From NCBI GenBank assembly GCA_947630195.1, contig CANRGQ010000042.1, forward strand, positions 1-11,048: a DNA stretch of 11,048 bases, read 5' to 3'. A program made the translations under genes and the position numbers. A model generated the notes under the pieces. It was given only the letters and a program-made list of their open reading frames with translations, made no database searches and had not been told where the DNA came from. The stretch comes from an uncultured Bacilli bacterium. GTDB lineage: Bacteria > Bacillota_I > Bacilli_A > RF39 > UBA660. Positions 1-5,329 of the stretch are shown in pieces. Each line of letters begins with the position of its first letter. The stretch's first letter is position 1.

Positions 1-93
1 ACAAAGGGTTTGGGAGATTTTACTCTTTCAAAACTGATAAATTCAAGATTTTATTTAGTCAATAGGAAGATTTTTATAAATGTAAAAAACTAA
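1..93 (+). CDS. 3' end of an unidentified open frame (partial)
   Basis: The first frame is open from the window edge to a TAA at 91-93 and encodes about 30 residues ending IFINVKN. It carries no recognisable motif. Frame 3 is also open for 20 codons, so coding is not certain. If real, it is the C-terminus of a gene starting outside the window. Its stop lies inside the promoter region of the next gene. Confidence 0.3.
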   Translation, partial: TKGLGDFTLSKLINSRFYLVNRKIFINVKN

Positions 94-102
94 ACTTTAC
101 AT
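80..102. promoter_or_regulatory. Inverted repeat over the -35 of the XRE gene (candidate operator)
   Basis: ATGTAAA (80-86) and TTTACAT (96-102) form a perfect 7-bp inverted repeat with a 9-base centre. The right arm covers the -35 TTTACA. A dimeric XRE-type regulator encoded just downstream could bind here and repress itself. The repeat is visible; the autoregulation is inferred. Confidence 0.45.
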
Positions 103-124
103 TAACAATAATATTATTTATAAT
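96..124 (+). promoter_or_regulatory. Sigma-A promoter of the XRE gene, giving a leaderless mRNA
   Basis: TTTACA (96-101), a 17-base spacer and a consensus TATAAT (119-124). Six bases separate the -10 from the ATG at 131, so the expected start of transcription is the A of the start codon. There is no Shine-Dalgarno sequence before the ATG, which fits leaderless translation. Confidence 0.7.
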
Positions 125-130
125 TTATTT

Positions 131-418
131 ATGAAATCAAATACAATAAGTGAAAATCTAGCCATTAATTTAAAATACTTAAGAAAGAAATATAATTTAT
201 CACAAGAAAAGTTTGCTGAAGTATTAGGAACAACTTTATCCTATTTAAATCAAATAGAAAATAATAAAGTTGATATTAAATCCTCCACTATTGATAAGTT
301 TGCTAAAAATATAAATAATTATGATAAAAAGATAAAATTAAAATCAGAAGATTTAGTAATATATAATAAAGATCATATAACTAATTTTACTAGAATTGAT
401 GAAAAGAAAAACAAATGA
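131..418 (+). CDS. XRE-family helix-turn-helix transcriptional regulator
   Basis: A 95-residue DNA-binding protein. Residues about 8-60 form an HTH_3 domain: LKYLRKKYNLSQEKFAEVLG gives helices 1-2, and the TTLSYLNQIENNK segment is the recognition helix region, followed by a helix with IDKFAKNI. The lysine-rich C-terminal tail of about 35 residues has no known domain. This size is normal for single-domain XRE regulators of phage, plasmid or toxin-antitoxin origin. The start is fixed by a promoter whose +1 coincides with the ATG; no ribosome site is present. The TGA stop overlaps the ATG of the next small hydrophobic peptide (ATGA), so the two may be translationally coupled. The inverted repeat at the promoter suggests autoregulation. 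Family assignment is secure; the target genes are unknown. Confidence 0.9.
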   Translation: MKSNTISENLAINLKYLRKKYNLSQEKFAEVLGTTLSYLNQIENNKVDIKSSTIDKFAKNINNYDKKIKLKSEDLVIYNKDHITNFTRIDEKKNK

Positions 419-519
419 AAACATCTCTAAATTTTAAAAGAGATGTTTTCATTTTACAAATAATAATTGTTTTTCTTTCGTTGTATATTAACATCTGCTG
501 TTATCATTATTATTTATAA
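415..519 (+). CDS. Small hydrophobic peptide, diverged toxin paralogue
   Basis: A 34-codon frame whose ATG overlaps the stop of the XRE gene (ATGA). Its middle, KRDVFI followed by LQIIIVFLSLYINI, aligns with KKDFLIF and LQVIIILLLLYINI of the 27-residue peptide at 1179-1262. The DNA also aligns from about 436 to 495, including TATATTAACATCT in both, so the two are homologous. The C-terminus (CCYHYYL) differs. It has no ribosome site of its own and lacks the 5' leader seen in the other copy, so it may be a remnant, or a peptide expressed only by coupling to the regulator. An antisense promoter matching that of the other copy lies downstream. It resembles type I toxins in being short and membrane-seeking; the exact family is not recognised. 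Confidence 0.5.
   Translation: MKTSLNFKRDVFILQIIIVFLSLYINICCYHYYL
417..450. repeat. Perfect 12-bp hairpin at the end of the XRE gene
   Basis: GAAAACATCTCT (417-428) and AGAGATGTTTTC (439-450) are exact reverse complements around a 10-base loop, followed by ATTTTAC. It could act as a weak terminator after the XRE stop, or as a structure that controls reading of the overlapping peptide, because it lies inside codons 1-12 of that frame. The T tract is short, so attenuation is more likely than full termination. Confidence 0.5.
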
Positions 520-535
520 TAATAAAAAAATTAAA

Positions 536-577
536 AGTACTCAACCAGCTAAGACCCAAGTACAATTTTTGAGTATT
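536..577 (-). terminator. Terminator of the first antisense RNA (possibly bidirectional)
   Basis: AGTACTCAA (536-544) faces TTGAGTATT (569-577) across a 24-base loop. On the minus strand the stem is followed by TTTTAATTTTTTTATT, a good rho-independent tail. It occupies the same relative place as the GCCACCTAA hairpin of the second locus. Confidence 0.5.
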
Positions 578-610
578 GCTTAACATTCAAAGATAAGCAT
601 TTCTCTTTTT
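577..610 (+). terminator. Terminator after the first peptide frame
   Basis: TGCTTA (577-582) pairs with TAAGCA (594-599) across an 11-base loop, then TTTCTCTTTTT. The stem is short (6 bp). It corresponds in position to the 1315-1358 terminator of the second locus. Confidence 0.4.
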
Positions 611-633
611 ATATAATCTTAACTGATACATCA

Positions 634-662
634 ATGATACCACACTAAAAGACGTTTTGCAA
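634..662 (-). promoter_or_regulatory. Antisense promoter of the first peptide locus
   Basis: Read on the minus strand: TTGCAA (662-657), a 17-base spacer ending TGG, then TATCAT (639-634). The TGG before the hexamer makes an extended -10. The spacing and the extended -10 are the same as in the antisense promoter of the second locus (TTGTAA, 17, TGG, TATTAT). Confidence 0.65.
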
Positions 663-686
663 GTCTAACTTCAATCATTTAAAATT

Positions 687-722
687 AAAAAGATGCTTAC
701 CTCCATTGTAAAACATCTTTTA
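687..722 (-). terminator. Terminator after the broken small gene
   Basis: AAAAGATG (688-695) pairs with CATCTTTT (714-721), with an 18-base loop. On the minus strand the stem runs into CTTTTTAATTTT, directly after the stop codon at 727-729. An A-rich/T-rich design also allows plus-strand termination. Confidence 0.5.
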
Positions 723-726
723 TAAT

Positions 727-957
727 TTATCTTTTTAATTTTTTATCATTATCTTTTGTTAATGTTAATTTAAGTACTTTACCATCTTTAATAATATATT
801 CGTCTGGCTCTAAGTCAAAAACACTTGGAGGCATAACTCCTTGGGCCACAACTCTTTCAGTAGGATAAACATCCTCATAAAAAGAATGTTTTCTATCATA
901 AGTAGCATAAAGAAGCGATGGATTAAGTTATAAATTAATAATATGTTCATGTTCCAA
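727..957 (-). pseudogene. Small hypothetical protein gene broken by an in-frame stop
   Basis: A minus-strand frame of 77 codons begins with TTG at 957, eight bases after a good ribosome site (GAGGAGAG), but meets TAA (928-930) after nine codons. Beyond the stop the same frame stays open to TAA at 727-729 and reads as a sensible soluble peptide: NPSLLYATYDRKHSFYEDVY, then TERVVAQGVMPPSVFDLEP, an IIKDGKVLKL beta-hairpin-like part and a lysine-rich tail. No ATG or GTG with a ribosome site restarts it early; an internal ATG lies at GVMPP. The fold is not recognised. A single nonsense change, a sequencing error, or a nine-codon leader are the options. Position between two toxin-like loci suggests accessory DNA. 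Confidence 0.55.
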
Positions 958-1080
958 CTTTTATCTCTCCTCACATAATTGATTATTTATATTTTATCAT
1001 ACGTTTTAAAATAATTAAATATTTTTTTAAATAAGGTTTTTATCCTTTAATTAAAAAACAAAAAAATTGCTTTTGTTCGC
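958..1080. other. AT-rich gap between the broken gene and the peptide locus
   Basis: No gene is seen. It holds the ribosome site of the minus-strand broken gene (966-973) and long A/T runs that could hide that gene's promoter (for example TATGATAAAAT read on the minus strand, around 990-1000), but no convincing -35/-10 pair was found. Confidence 0.4.
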
Positions 1081-1109
1081 TATACAATGATGCTTTTATG
1101 ATATATAAT
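1081..1109 (+). promoter_or_regulatory. Promoter of the 27-residue peptide gene
   Basis: TATACA (1081-1086, 4 of 6 to consensus), 17 bases, then a consensus TATAAT (1104-1109). The expected start is near 1116, which puts the GAACACTTGATA segment at the very 5' end of the mRNA and leaves a leader of about 63 bases. Confidence 0.55.
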
Positions 1110-1118
1110 TATTATTAA

Positions 1119-1130
1119 GAACACTTGATA
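1119..1130 (+). repeat. 5' arm of a long-range mRNA pairing
   Basis: GAACACTTGATA (1119-1130) is the exact reverse complement of TATCAAGTGTTC (1335-1346) in the 3' end of the same transcript. Next to it, TTGGGTGG (1132-1139) can pair, with one G-U, with CCACCTAA (1271-1278). The two helices nest in the correct order, so the full-length mRNA could close on itself. Confidence 0.6.
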
Positions 1131-1178
1131 GTTGGGTGGAGCCAAACCTTAAAAACAAAACGAGGGGAGGCGATTATT

Positions 1179-1262
1179 ATGAGTAAGAAAGACTTTTTGA
1201 TTTTTTTACAAGTAATAATTATATTACTTTTATTATATATTAACATCTTAGTTTTAAAATAA
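1179..1262 (+). CDS. 27-residue hydrophobic peptide, probable type I toxin
   Basis: ATG to TAA encodes a peptide with a charged start (MSKKDF), a continuous hydrophobic stretch of about 20 residues (LIFLQVIIILLLLYINILVL) and a final lysine: one membrane-spanning helix. The start is fixed by a strong ribosome site, GAGGGGAGG at 1162-1170, eight bases upstream. The setting is that of type I toxin-antitoxin loci such as txpA/ratA, bsrG/SR4 or fst: a short membrane peptide, a long structured leader, and a convergent antisense RNA overlapping the 3' end. Such toxins act at the inner face of the membrane and are held off by the RNA. Sequence does not place it in a named family, so the toxic role is inference from architecture. 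A diverged copy lies at 415-519. Confidence 0.75.
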   Translation: MSKKDFLIFLQVIIILLLLYINILVLK

Positions 1263-1269
1263 AAGCAAA

Positions 1270-1293
1270 GCCACCTAAATTGAGTTAGGTGGC
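1270..1293. terminator. Bidirectional hairpin shared by peptide mRNA and antisense RNA
   Basis: GCCACCTAA (1270-1278), loop ATTGAG, TTAGGTGGC (1285-1293): a perfect 9-bp stem, eight bases after the peptide stop. On the minus strand it is followed by TTTGCTTTTATTTT and should end the antisense RNA; on the plus strand no T run follows, so the mRNA reads on to the next terminator. Confidence 0.65.
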
Positions 1294-1314
1294 CCCATCT
1301 TATGTTATATACCC

Positions 1315-1358
1315 GGCAACACTCAACAAGACAATATCAAGTGTTCCTTTTTTATTTT
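1315..1358 (+). terminator. Terminator of the peptide mRNA
   Basis: GG-C-AACACT (1315-1323) pairs with AGTGTTCC (1340-1347) with one bulged C, followed by TTTTTTATTTT. Its right arm overlaps TATCAAGTGTTC, the segment that can instead pair with the mRNA 5' end, so the local and long-range structures exclude each other. Confidence 0.6.
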
Positions 1359-1382
1359 ATGCAATATTTCTTTGACATATAC

Positions 1383-1411
1383 ATAATACCATAAAAAGCA
1401 TTATTTTACAA
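1383..1411 (-). promoter_or_regulatory. Antisense promoter of the peptide locus
   Basis: Minus strand: TTGTAA (1411-1406), 17 bases ending TGG, TATTAT (1388-1383). Extended -10 with near-consensus elements. It starts right after the stop of the acyl-CoA synthetase-like gene and fires towards the peptide gene. Confidence 0.65.
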
Positions 1412-1435
1412 GAACTAATCCTTTTTAATTAGTTC
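1412..1435 (-). terminator. Weak hairpin at the 3' end of the AMP-binding gene
   Basis: GAACTAAT (1412-1419) and ATTAGTTC (1428-1435) form an 8-bp stem that overlaps the last codons of the gene. No proper T run follows on the minus strand, so it is at best a weak terminator. Confidence 0.25.
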
Positions 1436-3109
1436 ATCTCGTAAAGCTAAATAATCAGTTTTAGCTAGTTTAGTTTTTGGAAATTCTTTTTTATAAATAT
1501 ATTCTCTTGGTAACATATAATGGGCTAAGTTTTTGGAAGCATAATCCATTATTTCTTTCTTTATTGTATAACTTTCTTCTACTCCATCTTCTAATATAAT
1601 GAAGGCTTTAGCTATTTCTTGTTTATAAGAATGTGGTATACCAACGACACAAGCATCTTTTATATATTTATGGTCTTTTAATACTCTTTCAATATATTCC
1701 GGATAAATATTATAACCAGAAGAGATTATTATTCTTTTAATTCTTTGAACGTAGAAGATTACTCCGTCTTCATCCATATATCCTAAATCACCTGTATGAA
1801 TATAAAGTCTCCCATCATCGTGCATTTTAAAAACATCTTTGGTGGCTTTCTTATCATTTAAATAGCCATCCATAACGACAAAACTATGAATACAAATCTC
1901 TCCTACTTCATTAGGTTTTAACTCTTCATAAGTTTGAGGATTACAAATACGTACAATATTACCCGGAAGTGGTATTCCAACACTACCTAGTTTCGCACTG
2001 CCTTTAGTACCAAAAGTAACCGGTCCCGTTGTTTCCGTCATGCCATAGCCTTGAATAATTTTAGCCTTACATTGATGACTCTTTAAAAATTCGTTAATGG
2101 CTTCACTCCTCCCGGGAGAAAGTGTATCTCCTCCCGAAATTAATCCTTTAATATAATTTAAATTAACCCCTTCTAAATGTTTATTTTTAAGCATGGCTTC
2201 AAAAAGAGTTGGAACTCCTAGTAAGAAGTTAGGATGATATTTAGTAAGTAATTTATCAAATCTTTTGGCATCAAACTTCGGAATTAAAATGGAAGTTGCT
2301 CCCCTGCAGATAGGAATAAACATTCCTACTACTAAACCTAAACAATGGAAAATGGGTAATATTAAAAGGAGACTATCACCACTTTTAGCTTCTGGGAAGA
2401 ATACTTTGGCTTGTTCATTAACCCCAATGATACTTCGATTAGACAAACTAATAGTTTTAGGTATACCTGTGGTACCCCCACTGTGAAGATAGGTTGCGAT
2501 GCTATCTTTACTACCCTTTTCTTCTTTATCATTATTACTACCTAACTTAATAAACTTTTTCCAAAAGATAAATAAACTATCTTCTTTAACTTTTTCATCT
2601 TTACTGGTGGCATTATATAAAGTATTAAGAATTATGGGCATGGAATCCGAAGGACTCGCAATAATAACTTTTTTTAAATGCGTATCTTTAACAATATTTT
2701 TAATCATACTATAAGTAGAATTTAAAGCAATTAAAATTTTACTTTTGGTTTTAACAATATATTCTTTTACTTCTTCTTCGGCAGAAAGGGGATGAATCAT
2801 ATTGGAAATGGCCCCAATTTTATTAACCGCAAAAAAAGAAATAACAGCTTCGGGGGTATTAGGCATTAAAATACTTACAACATCGCCAGATTTTACTCCT
2901 AAAGATTTTAAGGCACTCGCACATTTATCAATATAATCCCAAAACATTTTAAAAGATATTTTGCGTCCAAAATAATTTAAAGCCGTTAAAGATGCGTAAC
3001 TTTTTGTTTCCCTCCTCATATATGTATATAAAGACATATTAGGTATATTAACTTTTAATTCTTCTTTAGTATAAAATTTTTCCCATAAAAAATTCTCTTT
3101 TTTACTCAT
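1415..3109 (-). CDS. Acyl-CoA synthetase-like AMP-binding enzyme
   Basis: A 564-residue member of the ANL (AMP-binding) superfamily, expected to activate a carboxylic acid, probably a fatty acid, as acyl-adenylate and then acyl-CoA in the cytoplasm. Core motifs are in order: A3 phosphate loop YLHSGGTTGIPKT at 207-219, A5 GYGMTETTG at 354-362, A7 HTGDLG at 438-443, the hinge and A8 stretch RIKRIIISSGYNIYPEYIE at 456-474, and the A10 lysine K550 in PKTKLAK. In A10 the usual Gly before the Lys is Ala. Length is normal for the family. A ribosome site (AGAGG) and a TTGTTA/TATAAT promoter precede the start. It is a single-gene unit, so the true substrate is open. Confidence 0.85.
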   Translation of the reverse strand: MSKKENFLWEKFYTKEELKVNIPNMSLYTYMRRETKSYASLTALNYFGRKISFKMFWDYIDKCASALKSLGVKSGDVVSILMPNTPEAVISFFAVNKIGAISNMIHPLSAEEEVKEYIVKTKSKILIALNSTYSMIKNIVKDTHLKKVIIASPSDSMPIILNTLYNATSKDEKVKEDSLFIFWKKFIKLGSNNDKEEKGSKDSIATYLHSGGTTGIPKTISLSNRSIIGVNEQAKVFFPEAKSGDSLLLILPIFHCLGLVVGMFIPICRGATSILIPKFDAKRFDKLLTKYHPNFLLGVPTLFEAMLKNKHLEGVNLNYIKGLISGGDTLSPGRSEAINEFLKSHQCKAKIIQGYGMTETTGPVTFGTKGSAKLGSVGIPLPGNIVRICNPQTYEELKPNEVGEICIHSFVVMDGYLNDKKATKDVFKMHDDGRLYIHTGDLGYMDEDGVIFYVQRIKRIIISSGYNIYPEYIERVLKDHKYIKDACVVGIPHSYKQEIAKAFIILEDGVEESYTIKKEIMDYASKNLAHYMLPREYIYKKEFPKTKLAKTDYLALRDELIKKD

Positions 3110-3141
3110 GATTTAAGTCCTCTCTTAATTATCATAATTAA

Positions 3142-3170
3142 ATTATACAATAATATGCCTAATTTAACAA
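3142..3170 (-). promoter_or_regulatory. Promoter of the acyl-CoA synthetase-like gene
   Basis: Minus strand: TTGTTA (3170-3165), 17-base spacer, TATAAT (3147-3142). The start would be near 3135, giving a leader of about 25 bases with the AGAGG ribosome site. Confidence 0.6.
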
Positions 3171-3177
3171 TGAAAGT

Positions 3178-3561
3178 TTAATGAAATATTAAGAATTTTT
3201 GGACTAAATAATTGACAATAAAGATGATAAAATCAACAGGTATTTTAATAATTGTTGGATTAATTAAAATAAATCTAGCTAAAGTATCGACTAAAAAGGC
3301 TGATAAAAACATTTGGATAATAACAAGTAATATGTATTTAATAAATTCAGAAGTATATTTATTCTTACTTTGAAATACTGTATTTTTATTCATTAAAAAA
3401 TTAAATATGGAAGATATGACTCTTGCCATAATCGTGGCATAAATAATATTTAATATTAAACTATTAAATAAATGAAATAAACAGATGTCAATTATAAAAC
3501 TTAAGATGGCTACCACAATATATTTTATAAATACTTGATATTTCTTAATTACTTCTTTCAT
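3178..3561 (-). CDS. GtrA-family membrane protein
   Basis: 127 residues with four predicted membrane segments (about 12-32, 34-52, 70-92 and 102-122). The loop with RVISSIFNFLMNKNTVFQSK (residues about 47-66) carries the family signature R..S..FNF..N....F. GtrA proteins are small flippase-like helpers for lipid-linked sugars used in cell-wall or teichoic acid glycosylation. No glycosyltransferase is adjacent, so its partner is not visible. A ribosome site AAGGAAG precedes the ATG. Length is typical and the gene is complete. Confidence 0.85.
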   Translation of the reverse strand: MKEVIKKYQVFIKYIVVAILSFIIDICLFHLFNSLILNIIYATIMARVISSIFNFLMNKNTVFQSKNKYTSEFIKYILLVIIQMFLSAFLVDTLARFILINPTIIKIPVDFIIFIVNYLVQKFLIFH

Positions 3562-3582
3562 TTTTCTTACTTCCTTAAATTA

Positions 3583-3611
3583 ATTGTAATCTATTTTAAT
3601 TTTGTTGTCCA
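3583..3611 (-). promoter_or_regulatory. Promoter of the GtrA gene
   Basis: Minus strand: TGGACA (3611-3606), 17 bases, TACAAT (3588-3583). Both hexamers match consensus at five of six bases; leader about 15-20 bases. Confidence 0.6.
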
Positions 3612-3619
3612 TATATGAG

Positions 3620-3687
3620 AAAAAGAATATTGAAATAAATGTGACTACAATCAAGACTAGAAAATCCTAGTCTTGATATTCTTTTTT
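3620..3687 (-). terminator. Nested hairpin at the end of the GrpB-family gene
   Basis: Inner stem: ATCAAGACTAG (3650-3660) with CTAGTCTTGAT (3667-3677), 11 bp with a 6-base loop; the gene's TAG stop lies in the stem. An outer pair AAAAAGAATAT (3620-3630) and ATATTCTTTTT (3676-3686) is also exact. On the minus strand the downstream arm ends in ATTCTTTTT; on the plus strand the stem is followed by TTCTTTTTT. Termination in either direction is possible. Confidence 0.5.
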
Positions 3688-4194
3688 ACCTAAATTAATT
3701 ACTTCTTTAATAAATTCATCTTTCGCAGCCGTATATTTAGGTCTTTCATTGGCGTATTTTTCAGCAAGCTTCATTTTTAAATTATTATACCTTGTAATAT
3801 ATTCTGGGTGTTCTTTTAAATACCTTTTAAAATACAATTGATCAAAGTAGGTATCACTACCCTTTAAAGTCACATGAAGATAATGACTCCGAGCTTCCTC
3901 TGGACCTTTTGCAAAAAAGAAACGATCAGGTATTCCTCTTTGACCTCTATTTTCATAATTGTAGGGTTTTAATATTTCTTCAATTTTAGGTATATCTTTT
4001 AAATCTTTTATGACCACTAAAATATCAATTATGGGTTTAGCCCATAATCCTTTTACGGAAGTACTTCCTACATGATGAATTTCTAAAAGATAATCTTTTA
4101 ATAAATCCTCTAATAATTCTTTTTCTTTTGTGTATTCTTCACACCATCCTTCATCATAGGGCACAAGTTTTACTATTCCTCTTGCTAAAGCCAT
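3667..4194 (-). CDS. GrpB-family (UPF0157) nucleotidyltransferase-like protein
   Basis: 175 residues matching the GrpB/UPF0157 family of the nucleotidyltransferase fold. The signature HHVGSTSVKGLWAKPIIDIL lies at 40-59 with G43-S44-T45 and the acidic D57. Family members are thought to transfer nucleotides or bind CoA-like cofactors; none has a firmly known cellular role. The start is supported by GAAGGTG about six bases upstream. It follows the PHP-domain gene by 25 bases and could be read from the same transcript or from its own -10 in the gap. Complete and of usual length. Confidence 0.85.
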   Translation of the reverse strand: MALARGIVKLVPYDEGWCEEYTKEKELLEDLLKDYLLEIHHVGSTSVKGLWAKPIIDILVVIKDLKDIPKIEEILKPYNYENRGQRGIPDRFFFAKGPEEARSHYLHVTLKGSDTYFDQLYFKRYLKEHPEYITRYNNLKMKLAEKYANERPKYTAAKDEFIKEVINLGKKEYQD

Positions 4195-4213
4195 TTTAAC
4201 ACCTTCTTTAAAT

Positions 4214-4222
4214 ATTATATCA
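4214..4222 (-). promoter_or_regulatory. Possible extended -10 inside the PHP-GrpB gap
   Basis: TGA-TATAAT on the minus strand, in which the PHP gene's TGA stop supplies the TGn element. There is no clear -35, and the start would fall close to the ribosome site of the GrpB gene, so it is a weak call. Confidence 0.3.
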
Positions 4223-5329
4223 TTTATTTCTTAATTTTAAAATATCTTGAAATTCTTTAGAACTAATTTGATAAAATTCTAAATTACCATAAAAACTTAA
4301 ACTACTATCATGACTATCCGAACCAATAGACATTTTTAAATGATATTTTTTTAATAAATTTTTAAAATTATTTAAATCTTCATAATGAGTTCTAACATTA
4401 AGTTCTAAACCAATAACATGGGGATTATTTTTAATTATATCTTCCACTACTTTTATTTTTTGTTCCATCGGATGAGCAAAAAACAAAGGATAATTTTTGT
4501 TTAATTCTTCTACTTTTAACTGGCCATAAGAATTTACCGATATACTACCACACATTGGTTCATCCCACCAATCATCATCAACCTCTTTTACTCCCAACAT
4601 GGATAATAAAAGGCGTGTATTATAAAAGTTTTCTTCGATCGGTAAATATTTATCTCTTAATTTAGCATATCTTTTTTCTTTATACTTTCTTCTATCTTCA
4701 TAAATATCCCATTTATTATTTCTCTCTAATAAATCTAAAATTTGAAAGTTAGTTATTTTTTTACTTTTAAATTTAGTCATTAAATAGGTACATAAAGTAG
4801 TATATTCGGGAACTAAATTATTAGTATTTAAAAATTCTAAATATTCTTCATAAGAAATACTTAAATTATTTTGCTTTAAAATTTCTTGAATAGTCATATT
4901 ATGGTCTAATCTTATAAATTGTTTTTGACTTCTTTTAAAGTTAGCTTCTTTAGAAATTTTTACTTTTTCTTTTAAAGTAGCATCACAAGGATTTAGAAAT
5001 AATTCCACAAAATGACATTGATAACCATAAGAGGGATTATCAATTGTAAATTCTATTCCCGGAACTATATAAGGATAAGTAAAACCATCTTTAACGTAGT
5101 TATAAATTTCTTTGTAAGCCTCTAAAGTATCATGATCGGTAATACTAATAACATCAAAGCCCTTACTTTTAGTGGTTTCTATGATTTCTTTAATACTTTG
5201 TTTTCCATCAGCACTATAATTAGAATGAATGTGTAAATCAATTTGCACTTTTTCTTTTTCTTTAGAAAGTTTTAATAATTCTTTTTTTAAGTTCTTTAAA
5301 TAATTTTCCCAAAATTCATAGTTATTCAT
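4220..5329 (-). CDS. PHP-domain metal-dependent phosphoesterase
   Basis: A 369-residue protein of the PHP superfamily. Metal-ligand motifs are all present: D31-L-H33-I-H35, D65-H66-D67, E93 in GIEFT, H106, H286 in FFAHPM, E309 in GLEL, and D338/H340 in GSDSHD. Such enzymes hydrolyse phosphoesters of nucleotides or sugars in the cytoplasm using a cluster of two or three metals. It is longer than stand-alone PHP phosphatases (about 280) because of an insertion at roughly 125-275, rich in K, Y and E, of unknown role. The ATG overlaps the TGA of the CheD-like gene upstream (ATGA), and GAGG precedes it, so the two are coupled. Family is certain; substrate is unknown. Confidence 0.85.
   Translation of the reverse strand: MNNYEFWENYLKNLKKELLKLSKEKEKVQIDLHIHSNYSADGKQSIKEIIETTKSKGFDVISITDHDTLEAYKEIYNYVKDGFTYPYIVPGIEFTIDNPSYGYQCHFVELFLNPCDATLKEKVKISKEANFKRSQKQFIRLDHNMTIQEILKQNNLSISYEEYLEFLNTNNLVPEYTTLCTYLMTKFKSKKITNFQILDLLERNNKWDIYEDRRKYKEKRYAKLRDKYLPIEENFYNTRLLLSMLGVKEVDDDWWDEPMCGSISVNSYGQLKVEELNKNYPLFFAHPMEQKIKVVEDIIKNNPHVIGLELNVRTHYEDLNNFKNLLKKYHLKMSIGSDSHDSSLSFYGNLEFYQISSKEFQDILKLRNK

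Larger units (their letters stand above)
522..627 (-). ncRNA. Candidate antisense RNA of the first (diverged) peptide locus
   Basis: Predicted from the promoter at 634-662 (start near 627) and a minus-strand terminator: a TACTCAA/TTGAGTA stem (569-575 with 538-544) followed by the T-rich run CTTTTAATTTTTTT. The RNA would be about 100 bases and run towards the 3' end of the peptide gene, covering its plus-strand terminator. The layout matches the second locus at 1255-1376. Existence is inferred from promoter, terminator and parallel architecture only. Confidence 0.5.
1255..1376 (-). ncRNA. Candidate antisense RNA antitoxin
   Basis: Predicted from the extended -10 promoter at 1383-1411 (start near 1376) and the hairpin GCCACCTAA/TTAGGTGGC (1270-1293), which on the minus strand is followed by TTTGCTTTTATTTT. 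The RNA would be about 120 bases, fully complementary to the 3' untranslated part of the peptide mRNA, including its terminator. It also contains GAACACTTGATA and TTAGGTGG, the same sequences as the mRNA leader, so it would compete with the leader for the mRNA 3' end. No expression data are available here. Confidence 0.65.

Noticed and set aside
1179..1262. Assigning the 27-residue peptide to Fst, TxpA, BsrG or the holin-like toxin family
   Set aside because: Size and layout agree, but the residues do not match the signature of any of these families well enough.
2265..2714. Plus-strand open frames opposite the acyl-CoA synthetase-like gene (2265-2486, 2499-2714)
   Set aside because: They lie entirely inside a well-supported AMP-binding gene on the other strand and have no ribosome sites or family motifs.
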